DNA of 64,000 bases, from contig BMUD01000013.1 in NCBI GenBank assembly GCA_014650015.1, forward strand, positions 131,069 through 195,068. The letters run 5' to 3'. Of the stretch, positions 45,143 to 53,655 are shown one piece after another. The notes under the pieces were generated by a model. It saw nothing but the letters and a program-made list of their open reading frames with translations. It made no database searches and had not been told where the DNA came from. The DNA comes from Streptomyces griseoloalbus (GTDB lineage: Bacteria > Actinomycetota > Actinomycetes > Streptomycetales > Streptomycetaceae). Numbering within the stretch: the stretch's first letter is position 1; each line of letters starts with the position of its first letter. The translations under genes were made by a program, and so were the position numbers.

Positions 45143-45562
45143 TCAGACGAGGGCCTCCACGGCGGCCGTGGCAAAGGCGTGGTCCTGTTCCGGTGCGCCA
45201 CCGCCGACGCCGATGGCTCCGATCAGCCGGCCGTCGCGCCGGACGGGCACGCCCCCGGCGATGAACAGCAGCGGCCGGTCGAGCGCGGTGGGCAGGGTGT
45301 GGAAAAGACCGCCGGGCTGCACGGCGTCCACGAGGTCGGCGGTGGGCGCGTCGAGCTGCAGAGCGGTGTACGCCTTGCGGGTACTGGTCTCGCCGGAGAT
45401 CAGTACGGCACGGTCGTCACGGCGGAAGGCGAGCAGGTGCCCGCCGGCGTCGAGGACGGTGACGCTGACCGTGACACCGTCTGCCTCGGCGGCCTCGCGT
45501 GCGACGGTGACGAGCGCTTCGGCATCGGCGGTGCTGAGCGGGGCGACGGCGGTGGTGCTCAT
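45143..45562 (-). CDS. GlcG/HbpS-family (DUF336) protein
   Basis: A 139-residue small protein of the GlcG/HbpS heme- or ligand-binding family. Family features are SVTVLDAGGHLLAFRRDD, a STRKAYTA helix, PGGLF, and the C-terminal GGVPVRRDGRLIGAIGVGGG. The secreted relative HbpS binds heme in Streptomyces, but this protein has no signal peptide, so it is probably cytoplasmic. It lies 101 bases after the MFS gene on the same strand and may be co-transcribed from the MarR-controlled promoter. Confidence 0.85.
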   Translation of the reverse strand: MSTTAVAPLSTADAEALVTVAREAAEADGVTVSVTVLDAGGHLLAFRRDDRAVLISGETSTRKAYTALQLDAPTADLVDAVQPGGLFHTLPTALDRPLLFIAGGVPVRRDGRLIGAIGVGGGAPEQDHAFATAAVEALV

Positions 45563-45663
45563 GGAAAGTTTCTCCTTGCGGTACGGGTGGTGTCGGTCGT
45601 GCCGAGGTGCGGAAGCGGAAGGTGCGGGGGCGGCCCCGGCCCCGCACCGGCCGGTCCTCTCGG

Positions 45664-46872
45664 TCAGTGGGAGATGGCAGTCCGCTGCTCGGTGGGCGCC
45701 GAGCCGGCGACCACGGTGCCGGGTACGGCGTCACGGCGTTCCAGAGCTGCCGAGACAAAGGCCAGCACCAGAGCACCCGCGGCGAGGACGGCGCCGACCC
45801 AGTTGGGTGCGGTGTAGCCCAGGCCCGCCGCGATCACGAGGCCGCCGAGCCAGGCGGACAGCGCGTTGCCGAGGTTGAAGGCACCGATGTTGACGGCCGA
45901 GGCCAGGGTGGGGGCGCCGTGCGCCTGGTCGAGCACGCGCTTCTGCAGGGGCGGCACGGTGGCGAATCCCAGAGCGCCGATGAGGGCGATGGTGACGGCG
46001 GCGGCGACCTTGTTGTGCGCGGTCAGCGTGAAGAGTGCGAGCACGACGGCGAGGGCGCCCAGGGACACGTACAGCAGGGGCATCAGCGCGCGGTCCGCGT
46101 ACCGGCCGCCGATGAGGTTGCCGCCGACCATGCCGAGGCCGAAGAGGACCAGCAGCCAGGTGACGGAGCCGTCGGCGAAGCCGGCGGCGTGCGTCATCAT
46201 CGGCGCGATGTACGTGATGGCCGCGAAGACGCCGCCGAAGCCCAGGACGGTCATCGCCATGGCGAGGAGGACCTGGACGTTCTTCAGGGCGGCCAGCTCG
46301 TGACGCAGCCGTACGCCCTCGGGCTTGGGCATGTCGGGGACGAGCTTGGCGATACCGGCCAGGCCGACGATCCCCAGGGCAGCGACGAGGCCGAAGGTGA
46401 CGCGCCAGCCGATGGACTGGCCGACGAGCGTGCCCAGCGGAACGCCGACGACATTGGCGACGGTCAGCCCGGTGAACATCAGGGCGATCGCTCCGGCCTT
46501 CTTGTCCGGGGCGACCAGGTCGGCCGCGACCACCGAGCCGATGCCGAAGAAAGCGCCGTGGGCCAGGGAGGCGACCACCCGTCCGATCAGCATGACGCCG
46601 AAGGACGGGGCCAGCGCCGAGAGCAGGTTGCCGACGATGAACAGTCCCATGAGCAGCATCAGCATCCGCTTGCGGGAGATCTTGGTGCCGAGCACGGTCA
46701 TCAGCGGGGCGCCGAACATGACGCCCAGGGCGTAGCCGGTCACCAGGTAGCCGGCCGTGGGGATGGAGACATCGAAGTCGCCCGCGACCTCGGGCAACAA
46801 GCCCATGATCACGAACTCCGTGGTTCCGATCCCGAAGGCCCCGATCGCGAGGGCCAGAAGCGCGAGAGGCAT
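45664..46872 (-). CDS. MFS drug-efflux transporter (AraJ/PbuE-like DHA1 family)
   Basis: A 402-residue transporter with about 12 membrane helices. It begins MPLALLALAIGAFGIGTTEFVIMGLLPEV, the mark of this DHA1 subgroup (AraJ, Cmr-like, NepI). The loop 2-3 motif GAPLMTVLGTKISRKRML is intact. I chose the ATG at 46872; the frame reaches 46950 but that region is the divergent promoter. It is divergent from a MarR gene whose product should repress it. The substrate is probably a small toxic compound. Confidence 0.9.
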   Translation of the reverse strand: MPLALLALAIGAFGIGTTEFVIMGLLPEVAGDFDVSIPTAGYLVTGYALGVMFGAPLMTVLGTKISRKRMLMLLMGLFIVGNLLSALAPSFGVMLIGRVVASLAHGAFFGIGSVVAADLVAPDKKAGAIALMFTGLTVANVVGVPLGTLVGQSIGWRVTFGLVAALGIVGLAGIAKLVPDMPKPEGVRLRHELAALKNVQVLLAMAMTVLGFGGVFAAITYIAPMMTHAAGFADGSVTWLLVLFGLGMVGGNLIGGRYADRALMPLLYVSLGALAVVLALFTLTAHNKVAAAVTIALIGALGFATVPPLQKRVLDQAHGAPTLASAVNIGAFNLGNALSAWLGGLVIAAGLGYTAPNWVGAVLAAGALVLAFVSAALERRDAVPGTVVAGSAPTEQRTAISH

Positions 46873-46895
46873 GGGGGACAGACCTTCCCAGAAGA

Positions 46896-46965
46896 TTGCA
46901 GGAGCGCTTTGCGTGCCACCACAATAATTGCAGACGCTGGCTACTTGCAAACGCCGTCTATTGCA
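46896..46965. promoter_or_regulatory. TTGCA repeats in the MFS-MarR divergent promoter
   Basis: TTGCA occurs at 46896, 46928, 46945 and 46961. The last three are spaced 17 and 16 bases apart, and two are followed by (G/A)ACGC. This is a candidate operator for the MarR protein. Confidence 0.5.
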
Positions 46966-47013
46966 CGCTTGCTCTACCCTGGTGTCAGCAGCTCCTGGAC
47001 GGAGGAAACGCCC

Positions 47014-47478
47014 ATGACAGCCACGGACCCCGCGCTCACTGCCCTAGCTCAGGGCTGGTGCGCTCTCTCCCTGCTGCACGGGAGGATCGAGGCCCATATC
47101 GAGCGCGCCCTTCAGGCCCGGCACGATCTGAGCGTGCGGGAGTACTCCCTGCTCGACGTACTGAGCCGTCAGCACGACGGCGACGGGGGGCATCTGCAGA
47201 TGAAGCAGGTCGCCGACGCCGTCGTGCTCAGCCAGAGCGCCACCACGCGTCTGGTCACCCGGCTCGAGGACCGCGGTCTGCTGGAGCGCTACCTGTGCCC
47301 CACCGACCGGCGCGGGATCTACACCAACGTCACCGAGGCCGGCCTGAAGCTGCTGGAGGAGGCACGGCCGACGAACGACACCGCCCTGCGCGAGGCCCTC
47401 GACGCTGCGGCGAAGAACCCCGATCTGGCCCCGCTGGTGCGGACCGTGGAAACACTGAAGGCACCCATGCCCGCGTAG
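47014..47478 (+). CDS. MarR-family transcriptional regulator
   Basis: A 154-residue regulator starting at the ATG at 47014 behind GGAGGAAACG. The winged helix-turn-helix spans LQMKQVADAVVLSQSATTRLVTRLEDRGLL, cited for its recognition helix (SQSATTRLVTRLEDRG), followed by the wing YLCPTDRRGIYTNVT. Divergence from the MFS gene suggests it represses that transporter and itself and is released by a small ligand. The ligand is unknown. Confidence 0.92.
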   Translation: MTATDPALTALAQGWCALSLLHGRIEAHIERALQARHDLSVREYSLLDVLSRQHDGDGGHLQMKQVADAVVLSQSATTRLVTRLEDRGLLERYLCPTDRRGIYTNVTEAGLKLLEEARPTNDTALREALDAAAKNPDLAPLVRTVETLKAPMPA

Positions 47479-47552
47479 AAGGCGGAGATAGGCGGAAGAT
47501 CGCGCCGCCAGGGAGGTCGCCCGGTCCGGCCGCGCCTGCGTAGGGTGCAGGC

Positions 47553-47979
47553 ATGGGAGATCTTGAAGTGCGAGCCGCGGTCGCCGACGACCTCCCCGCG
47601 ATCGTCGCCATGCTCGCGGACGACCCCTTGGGCGCGCAGCGCGAGTCGCCGGACGACCTCGCCCCGTACCTGACCGCGCTGCAGCGACTCAGCGCCGACC
47701 CCCACCAGCACCTCGTCGTCGCGGTCCGCGAAGGCCGCGTCGTCGGCACACTTCAGCTCACGATCGTTCCGGGACTGTCCCGTCGCGGCTCCACCAGGTC
47801 GATCATCGAAGGCGTTCGCGTCCATGCGGACGAGCGCGGCAGCGGCCTGGGGAGCCGGCTCATCGAGTGGGCGATCGACGCGTCCCGCCGCGAGGGCTGC
47901 CAACTGGTCCAACTGACCTCCGACAACTCCCGCACGGATGCCCACCGCCTCCCACGTGGGCTTCAAGCTCGCGTTGTAA
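47553..47979 (+). pseudogene. GNAT acetyltransferase, frameshifted near the C-terminus
   Basis: The frame opens MGDLEVRAAVADDLPAIV and reaches a full acetyl-CoA motif (HADERGSGLGSRLIEW) and LTSDNSRTDAHR. The family continues with FYERLGFVA-SH-GFKL-L; here that segment is missing. After DAHR a single extra base remains, then TCC CAC GTG GGC TTC AAG (S-H-V-G-F-K) in the shifted frame, ending at TAA 47977-47979. So about 26 bases were lost. The actual reading frame runs on to 48032 with an unrelated tail (GLQARVVRT...). The product lacks the last strand-helix of the fold and is probably inactive. Confidence 0.82.
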
Positions 47980-47988
47980 GGACAACTC

Positions 47989-48018
47989 GGGGTGCTGTTT
48001 CACGTGAAACAGCACCCC
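47989..48018. terminator. 30-bp perfect palindrome: terminator with embedded parS
   Basis: The two 15-base arms (GGGGTGCTGTTTCAC and its complement) meet with no loop, so an RNA hairpin would open a few pairs in the centre. It begins 10 bases after the ancestral stop of the GNAT gene and lies before the convergent serine-hydrolase stop. Confidence 0.7.
47997..48010. other. parS site
   Basis: A perfect GTTTCACGTGAAAC core at the centre of the 30-bp palindrome; the 16-base form TGTTTCACGTGAAACA is also complete. Confidence 0.93.
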
Positions 48019-48043
48019 TCACAGGCTCCTGAACGAGGAGGGG

Positions 48044-49417
48044 CTAGCCGATGCCCCGCCACCCCTCGGGGTCCACTCCACCCGGCACGGAACCCCCTTC
48101 CTCATGCGGCTGGCGCGTGAACACGAACGAGCCCAGGTCAAGATGGCTCACCGCCCCGTCCGGTCGCCGTACGGGCTTCAGCAGTTCGCCGGCGTAATAG
48201 CCCTCGAGCCCCACCCAGGTGCCGTCCCCCTTCGGCCGGAAACGCGAACGCCGACCGTTGCCAGACAAGGGCTCCAGCGAGACAAGACCGTCGGCCGACA
48301 GCCGCAGCGCGAAGGCGTATGTCCCCCAGTACCACTGCCCCACCAGCTCCAGTACCGCCGGATCGGCCTCCCGCAGCGGCTGCCAGGGAGCAGGGATCCG
48401 TGGTTCCGCCTCGGCGACGATCCGTACGAGGTCAGCGGCGACCGTGAACGGTGCCGGCCCGGAGGTGCAGTTGGCCAGGACCACCGCGCTCACGTCGTCC
48501 GCCACACCGATCGTGAGGCAGGCGAGGAAGCCCGGAAGGGATCCGGTGTGCCCGACCAGAGCTCGGCCGTTCTGATGACGGAGTTCCATGCCCAGGCCGT
48601 ACGCATAGCCGCTCGCCACGTCCGCCGCGGCCGGCGTCCTCATCTCCCGCAACGACTCGGCGCTCAGCACCCGGTCGTCCCCCTCCGTCAGGAACGCCGC
48701 GAAGCGTGCCAAGTCGCTGGTGGTGGACCACAGTTGCCCGGCCGGTGCCATCACCCCGAGGTCCTCCAAAGGCTCGGGCAGCATCACATCCGCCCAGGGA
48801 TGCACCGCCCAGCCACCCGCGTGCGGCGCCTGTGGGTGCGCACTCGTGCGATGCAGGCCCAAGGGTTCGAGCACTTCTCGCCGAAGCACGTCCTCCCACC
48901 GGGCATCACGCAGCTTCTCGACAAGGGCCCCGAGCAACGCGTATCCGGGGTTCGAATAGTGGAACCGCCGGCCCACGGGGTGAACCAGAGGCCGCTCGCC
49001 CAGCACATCGGCGAGGCCGGGCCGCAGGGCCCCTGAGGTCCGCTCCCACCAAGGGGCGGGCGTTTCGGCAGCCAGCCCACCGCTGTGTGCGAGCAGGTCG
49101 GCGATGGTCGCCTGGCCCACCCCCGTACCCGGCAGGTGCTTGTCCAAAGGGTCGGAGAGATCGAGCGCTCTCTCGTCGCGCAGCCGAAGCACCAGTACGG
49201 CGGTGAACGTCTTGGTGATCGACCCGATCCGGTACTGCACGTTCTCGTCCGGGGCGTGTCCTTCCACCGAGGTCCGCGCCCCCGTCCACACGGCCTTCCC
49301 GCCCCGCACCACGGTCGCGACGAGCGACGGCGCACGCCCTTCGGTCTGGGCGACGGCGATCCGGTGCAGCAACGCCCGCCGCGTTCCGGGCAGCAGTTCT
49401 TCCTGAGGTGTCGTCAT
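48044..49417 (-). CDS. Serine hydrolase of the beta-lactamase / class C PBP family
   Basis: A 457-residue protein with the three active-site motifs: SITK (SxxK, in IGSITKTFTA) near residue 70, YSN in YSNPGYALLG, and HTG in GHTGSLPGF. There is no signal peptide, so the enzyme is probably cytoplasmic. This family includes esterases, D-aminopeptidases and beta-lactamase-like proteins. A C-terminal domain of about 120 residues (from LELVGQWYWGTYAFALR) is lipocalin-like. Function beyond Ser hydrolysis is open. Confidence 0.87.
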   Translation of the reverse strand: MTTPQEELLPGTRRALLHRIAVAQTEGRAPSLVATVVRGGKAVWTGARTSVEGHAPDENVQYRIGSITKTFTAVLVLRLRDERALDLSDPLDKHLPGTGVGQATIADLLAHSGGLAAETPAPWWERTSGALRPGLADVLGERPLVHPVGRRFHYSNPGYALLGALVEKLRDARWEDVLRREVLEPLGLHRTSAHPQAPHAGGWAVHPWADVMLPEPLEDLGVMAPAGQLWSTTSDLARFAAFLTEGDDRVLSAESLREMRTPAAADVASGYAYGLGMELRHQNGRALVGHTGSLPGFLACLTIGVADDVSAVVLANCTSGPAPFTVAADLVRIVAEAEPRIPAPWQPLREADPAVLELVGQWYWGTYAFALRLSADGLVSLEPLSGNGRRSRFRPKGDGTWVGLEGYYAGELLKPVRRPDGAVSHLDLGSFVFTRQPHEEGGSVPGGVDPEGWRGIG

Positions 49418-49554
49418 GCCCTCAGTCCAGCACGGTCGCCGGGTGAGGCGCGCTGATGATCGGCCTCACTACGGCGACCAGTCACGGCAGGTTGTCGATC
49501 ACCGGCGGGCTTCCCGCCGTCCCGTCAACAACCGACTCACCTGCCGGCCGCTCC

Positions 49555-51033
49555 TCAGGTCTGCGCCATGTCCACGAAGCGCGAGTAGTGGCCCTGGAAG
49601 GCGACCGTGATCGTCGCCGTCGGACCGTTTCGGTGCTTCGCCACGATCAGATCCGCCTCACCCGCGCGCGGGGACTCCTTCTCGTAGGCGTCCTCGCGGT
49701 GCAGCAGGATGACCATGTCGGCGTCCTGCTCGATGGACCCGGACTCACGCAGGTCGGAGACCATCGGCTTCTTGTCGGTGCGCTGCTCGGGGCCACGGTT
49801 GAGCTGGGACAGGGCGATGACCGGGACCTCCAGTTCCTTGGCGAGCAGCTTGAGGTTTCGGGACATGTCCGAGACCTCCTGCTGACGGCTCTCGGCACGC
49901 TTGGAACCACCGGACTGCATCAGCTGGAGGTAGTCGATGACGACCAGCCTCAGATCGTTGCGCTGCTTCAGACGACGGCACTTGGCGCGGATCTCCATCA
50001 TCGACAGGTTCGGGGAGTCGTCGATGTAGAGCGGCGCCGCCGAGACGTCCGGCATCCGGCGCGCCAGGCGCGTCCAGTCCTCGTCGGTCATCGTGCCGGA
50101 ACGCATGTGGTGCAGTGCGACCCGGGCCTCGGCGGACAGCAGGCGCATCGCGATCTCGTTGCGCCCCATCTCCAGCGAGAAGATGACGCTGGGCAGGTTG
50201 TTCTTGATGGACGCGGCTCGCGCGAAGTCCAGGGCGAGCGTCGACTTGCCCATCGCGGGACGCGCGGCGATGACGATCATCTGCCCCGGGTGCAGGCCAT
50301 TGGTGAGCGAGTCGAAGTCGGTGAACCCCGTGGGCACCCCGGTCATCTCACCACTGCGCGACCCGATCGCCTCGATCTCGTCGAGGGCGCCCTCCATGAT
50401 GTCGCCGAGCGGCAGGTAGTCCTCGCTGGTGCGCTGCTCGGTGACCGCGTAGATCTCGGCCTGCGCACGGTTGACGATCTCATCGACGTCGTCGTCGGCC
50501 GCGTATCCCATCTGCGTGATGCGGGTACCGGCCTCGACCAGGCGACGCAGCACCGCGCGCTCGTGCACGATCTCCGCGTAGTACGCCGCATTGGCCGCCG
50601 TGGGGACCGTCTGCACGAGGGTGTGCAGGTACGAGGCCCCGCCGACCTTGTTGATCTCGCCGCGCTTGGTCAGCTCCGCGGCGATCGTGATGGGGTCTGC
50701 CGGCTCACCCTTGGCGTAGACGTCGAGGATGGCCGTGTAGATGGTCTCGTGGGCCGGCTTGTAGAAGTCGTGGCCCTTGAGTATCTCCACGACGTCGGCG
50801 ATGGCGTCCTTGGACAGGAGCATGCCGCCCAGGACGGACTGCTCGGCCTCGAGGTCCTGTGGCGGCACCCTTTCGAACGCGGAGCCTCCACCGTCCCACA
50901 CGCCGTTGTCCCGGCCGCGGTCGTGCTGCTCGTCACGGCCCTTGCCGCGGTCGTCACGACGGCGGGAGGCGGGCAGACGATCACTGGGACCGCTGTCGGC
51001 CCACGGGTCGTCCAAGGGCTCGGAAATGCTCAC
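49555..51033 (-). CDS. dnaB: Replicative DNA helicase
   Basis: A 492-residue hexameric helicase. I chose the GTG at 51033 (VSISEPLDDPWAD) behind GGGAGGAGGTGG. A disordered acidic/Arg-rich N-terminus of about 50 residues precedes the N-terminal domain (PPQDLEAEQSVLGGML). The RecA-like domain has Walker A AARPAMGKSTLALDFA and Walker B LVVIDYLQLM. It has no intein, unlike some actinobacterial DnaB proteins. DnaA boxes lie immediately upstream. The frame open to 51342 upstream is the regulatory spacer. Confidence 0.97.
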   Translation of the reverse strand: MSISEPLDDPWADSGPSDRLPASRRRDDRGKGRDEQHDRGRDNGVWDGGGSAFERVPPQDLEAEQSVLGGMLLSKDAIADVVEILKGHDFYKPAHETIYTAILDVYAKGEPADPITIAAELTKRGEINKVGGASYLHTLVQTVPTAANAAYYAEIVHERAVLRRLVEAGTRITQMGYAADDDVDEIVNRAQAEIYAVTEQRTSEDYLPLGDIMEGALDEIEAIGSRSGEMTGVPTGFTDFDSLTNGLHPGQMIVIAARPAMGKSTLALDFARAASIKNNLPSVIFSLEMGRNEIAMRLLSAEARVALHHMRSGTMTDEDWTRLARRMPDVSAAPLYIDDSPNLSMMEIRAKCRRLKQRNDLRLVVIDYLQLMQSGGSKRAESRQQEVSDMSRNLKLLAKELEVPVIALSQLNRGPEQRTDKKPMVSDLRESGSIEQDADMVILLHREDAYEKESPRAGEADLIVAKHRNGPTATITVAFQGHYSRFVDMAQT

Positions 51034-51492
51034 CGAGCCACCTCCTCCCGTCCGCCGAGCGGACCTCGCCATGCCCCTCTGTTCTACGGCACGGCACTGA
51101 CAAATAAGAGGCCCAACTCCGTTTGTGGCGCGCCGGATTTGTGACGTTTCTGAAACCGGCGGACGGAGCGGGCGCCGGACCACCGTAGGCCCGTCGGCAC
51201 CGTCAGCCAATCTGGTTATCCACAGGCCATGTGGATGACCGCCCCAATGCTGTGGAGAACTCCGCGAAACCTGTGCACGAGCCGGTGGACAGCCCTGTGA
51301 ACAAGCCCGGGACTCCCGTGCGAAGACGGCTCCGACCTGCATGTTTCCCGTCCACCGGCTGTGCAGAAGAAAAACTTCCCCAGTCGGATCAAGATCGCTT
51401 CATAAGGTGTACGCAAGCCCACACCCAGAGCCACGACGTAAGGGTCACAAAAGCTTTGCATCTCTTACCTGTGGACGATTAGATTGGTGCAC
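51034..51492. other. dnaB-MATE divergent spacer
   Basis: 459 bases between divergent genes. The left third carries the dnaB leader, and the rest carries the DnaA-box cluster annotated separately and the MATE gene promoter. No further gene is supported. Confidence 0.7.
51217..51478. promoter_or_regulatory. DnaA-box cluster upstream of dnaB
   Basis: TTATCCACA at 51217-51225 (perfect), TGTGGATGA at 51231-51239, TGTGGAGAA at 51252-51260 and TGTGGACGA at 51470-51478; TGTGAACAA at 51297-51305 is weaker. Only the first is perfect; the others have one mismatch. The spacer separates dnaB from the MATE gene. The group could bind DnaA and link dnaB expression to replication state. Confidence 0.65.
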
Positions 51493-52830
51493 ATGACACA
51501 GGCCCCCGCACGCCCCGGAGCCGCGCGACGGAAGCATGACCGAGAGATCGTCATGCTGGCCGTCCCGGCCTTCGGCGCCCTCGTCGCCGAGCCACTCTTC
51601 GTCATGGCCGACAGCGCCATCGTCGGCCATCTGGGCACGGCACAACTCGCAGGGCTCGGCGTCGCCTCCGCCCTTCTGATGACCGCCGTCAGCGTCTTCG
51701 TCTTCCTGGCCTACGCCACCACGGCCGCTGTCGCCCGGCGGGTCGGGGCCGGCGACCTGTCGTCGGCCATCCGACAGGGCATGGACGGAATCTGGCTGGC
51801 GCTCTTCCTCGGTGCCTCCGTCATGGCCGTCGTTCTACCGACGGCACCGGCCCTCGTGGACCTTTTCGGTGCCTCGGACACAGCGGCCCCCTATGCGACC
51901 ACGTATCTGAGGATCTCCACGCTCGGGATACCGGCCATGCTGGTCGTGCTCGCCGCGACCGGTGTCCTGCGCGGGCTGCAGAACACCAAGACGCCGCTCT
52001 ATGTCGCCATCGCCGGCTTCGTCGCCAACGGTGTGCTCAACGTCGCGCTGGTCTACGGCGCAGGTCTCGGTATCGCGGGCTCCGCCTGGGGCACCGTCAT
52101 CGCACAGTGGGGCATGGCCGCGGTCTACCTGGCCGTAGTCCTCCGTGGGGCGCGCCGGCACGGAGCCTCGCTGCGACCCGATGCCGCCGGGATCAGGGCC
52201 TCTGCCCAGGCGGGTGTCCCCCTGCTGGTGCGCACCCTCTCACTCCGGGCCATCCTGATGATCGCGACGGCCGTTGCCGCCCGCCTCGGTGACTCGAACA
52301 TCGCGGCCCACCAGATCATCCTCTCCCTGTGGAGCCTGCTCGCTTTCGCGCTGGACGCCATCGCCATCGCCGGGCAGGCGATCATCGGGCGCTATCTCGG
52401 CGCCGGCGACACCCAGGGTGCCCGTGAGGCATGCCGCCGCATGGTCGAGTGGGGTATCGCGGTCGGTGTCGTGCTCGGTGTGCTGGTGGTACTCGCCCGG
52501 CCGGTGTTTCTGCCCCTGTTCACCAGCGACGCCACAGTCAAGGACGCGGCACTGCCCGCCCTGGTGCTTGTAGCGCTGTCCCAGCCGATCTGCGGGATCG
52601 TCTTCGTCCTGGACGGAGTCCTGATGGGCGCGGGCGACGGACCGTATCTGGCATGGGCGATGCTGCTGACCTTTGCGGTGTTCACTCCCGCCGCCCTGCT
52701 GGTCCCCGCACTCGGGGGCGGGCTCACCGCGCTCTGGGCCACCATGACGCTCATGATGACCGTGCGCATGCTGACCCTGTGGTTCCGTACCCGCTCGGGC
52801 CGCTGGATCGTCACGGGCGCGACGCGCTGA
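51493..52830 (+). CDS. MATE-family efflux transporter (DinF-like)
   Basis: A 445-residue exporter with 12 helices that begins LAVPAFGALVAEPLFVMADSAIVGHLGTAQLAGLG, the MATE N-terminal signature. A second half starts near residue 235 with the matching pattern. Related proteins pump drugs using H+ or Na+. I chose the ATG at 51493 rather than the GTG at 51487 or TTG at 51484. It is divergent from dnaB and ends 3 bases before a parS core, with no operon partner. Confidence 0.92.
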   Translation: MTQAPARPGAARRKHDREIVMLAVPAFGALVAEPLFVMADSAIVGHLGTAQLAGLGVASALLMTAVSVFVFLAYATTAAVARRVGAGDLSSAIRQGMDGIWLALFLGASVMAVVLPTAPALVDLFGASDTAAPYATTYLRISTLGIPAMLVVLAATGVLRGLQNTKTPLYVAIAGFVANGVLNVALVYGAGLGIAGSAWGTVIAQWGMAAVYLAVVLRGARRHGASLRPDAAGIRASAQAGVPLLVRTLSLRAILMIATAVAARLGDSNIAAHQIILSLWSLLAFALDAIAIAGQAIIGRYLGAGDTQGAREACRRMVEWGIAVGVVLGVLVVLARPVFLPLFTSDATVKDAALPALVLVALSQPICGIVFVLDGVLMGAGDGPYLAWAMLLTFAVFTPAALLVPALGGGLTALWATMTLMMTVRMLTLWFRTRSGRWIVTGATR

Positions 52831-52832
52831 CC

Positions 52833-52846
52833 GTTTCACGTGAAAC
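52833..52846. other. parS site
   Basis: A perfect GTTTCACGTGAAAC, 2 bases after the MATE stop and 6 bases before the terminator stem. Confidence 0.93.
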
Positions 52847-52852
52847 ATGGCG

Positions 52853-52885
52853 ATGGGGGCCGCCCCCGAAGGATGCGGCCCCCAT
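52853..52885. terminator. Bidirectional terminator, MATE gene / rplI
   Basis: A perfect 11-bp stem ATGGGGGCCGC / GCGGCCCCCAT with an 11-base loop between convergent genes. Confidence 0.88.
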
Positions 52886-52911
52886 ACTCACTGCTTCAGC
52901 GAGCGCAGCAC

Positions 52912-53358
52912 TCAGGCAGCGACGACCTCGATGTTGACCTTGGCGGCAACCTCGGGGTGCAGACGCACCGACGTCTCGTGGGCGCCCAGCGTCTTGATCG
53001 GCACGCCCAGCTCGATGCGGCGCTTGTCGACCTCGGGACCACCGGCAGCCTTGATCGCCGAAGCGATGTCGGCCGGGGTGACGGAACCGAAGAGACGACC
53101 GGCGTCGCCGGAGCGGACGGCGAGACGAACCTTGACGCCCTCGAGCTGGGCCTTCACCTGATTGGCCTGCTCGATGGTCTGGATCTCGTGGATCTTGCGA
53201 GCACGACGGATCTGCTCGACGTCCTTCTCGCCGCCCTTGGTCCAGCGGATCGCGAGCTTCCGCGGAACCAGGTAGTTGCGAGCGTAACCGTCCTTGACGT
53301 CGACGACGTCACCCGCGGCACCGAGGCCGGAGACCTCGTGGGTGAGGATGATCTTCAT
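52912..53358 (-). CDS. rplI: 50S ribosomal protein L9
   Basis: A 148-residue protein. It begins [36 protein letters not shown], the L9 signature, with the long connecting helix and the C-terminal rRNA-binding domain. It binds 23S rRNA near the L1 stalk base. It is the last gene of the rpsF-ssb-rpsR-rplI operon, 18 bases after rpsR. Confidence 0.98.
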   Translation of the reverse strand: MKIILTHEVSGLGAAGDVVDVKDGYARNYLVPRKLAIRWTKGGEKDVEQIRRARKIHEIQTIEQANQVKAQLEGVKVRLAVRSGDAGRLFGSVTPADIASAIKAAGGPEVDKRRIELGVPIKTLGAHETSVRLHPEVAAKVNIEVVAA

Positions 53359-53376
53359 GAGTCGGTCACCCTTCCC

Positions 53377-53613
53377 TTATCGCGCGGTGGACGTGTAGGG
53401 CAGCAGCGCCATCTCACGGCTGTTCTTGACGGCCGTGGCGACGTCACGCTGGTGCTGCGTGCAGTTGCCGGTCACGCGGCGGGCACGGATCTTGCCGCGG
53501 TCGGAAATGAACTTCCGCAGCATGTTCGTGTCCTTGTAGTCCACGTACGTGACCTTGTCCTTGCAGAATGCGCAGACCTTCTTCTTCGGCTTGCGCACAG
53601 GCGGCTTCGCCAT
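53377..53613 (-). CDS. rpsR: 30S ribosomal protein S18
   Basis: A 78-residue protein with [24 protein letters not shown] at the start and the conserved [21 protein letters not shown] core. The two N-terminal Cys (CAFC) are retained, so this is probably the zinc-type form, unlike the Cys-free copy carried by many Streptomyces under Zur control. It binds S6 in the small-subunit platform. Third gene of the operon. Confidence 0.97.
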   Translation of the reverse strand: MAKPPVRKPKKKVCAFCKDKVTYVDYKDTNMLRKFISDRGKIRARRVTGNCTQHQRDVATAVKNSREMALLPYTSTAR

Positions 53614-53655
53614 GGTGTATCTCCTGTGTGATCAAGAAGTGTGGGTACGGCCCAC

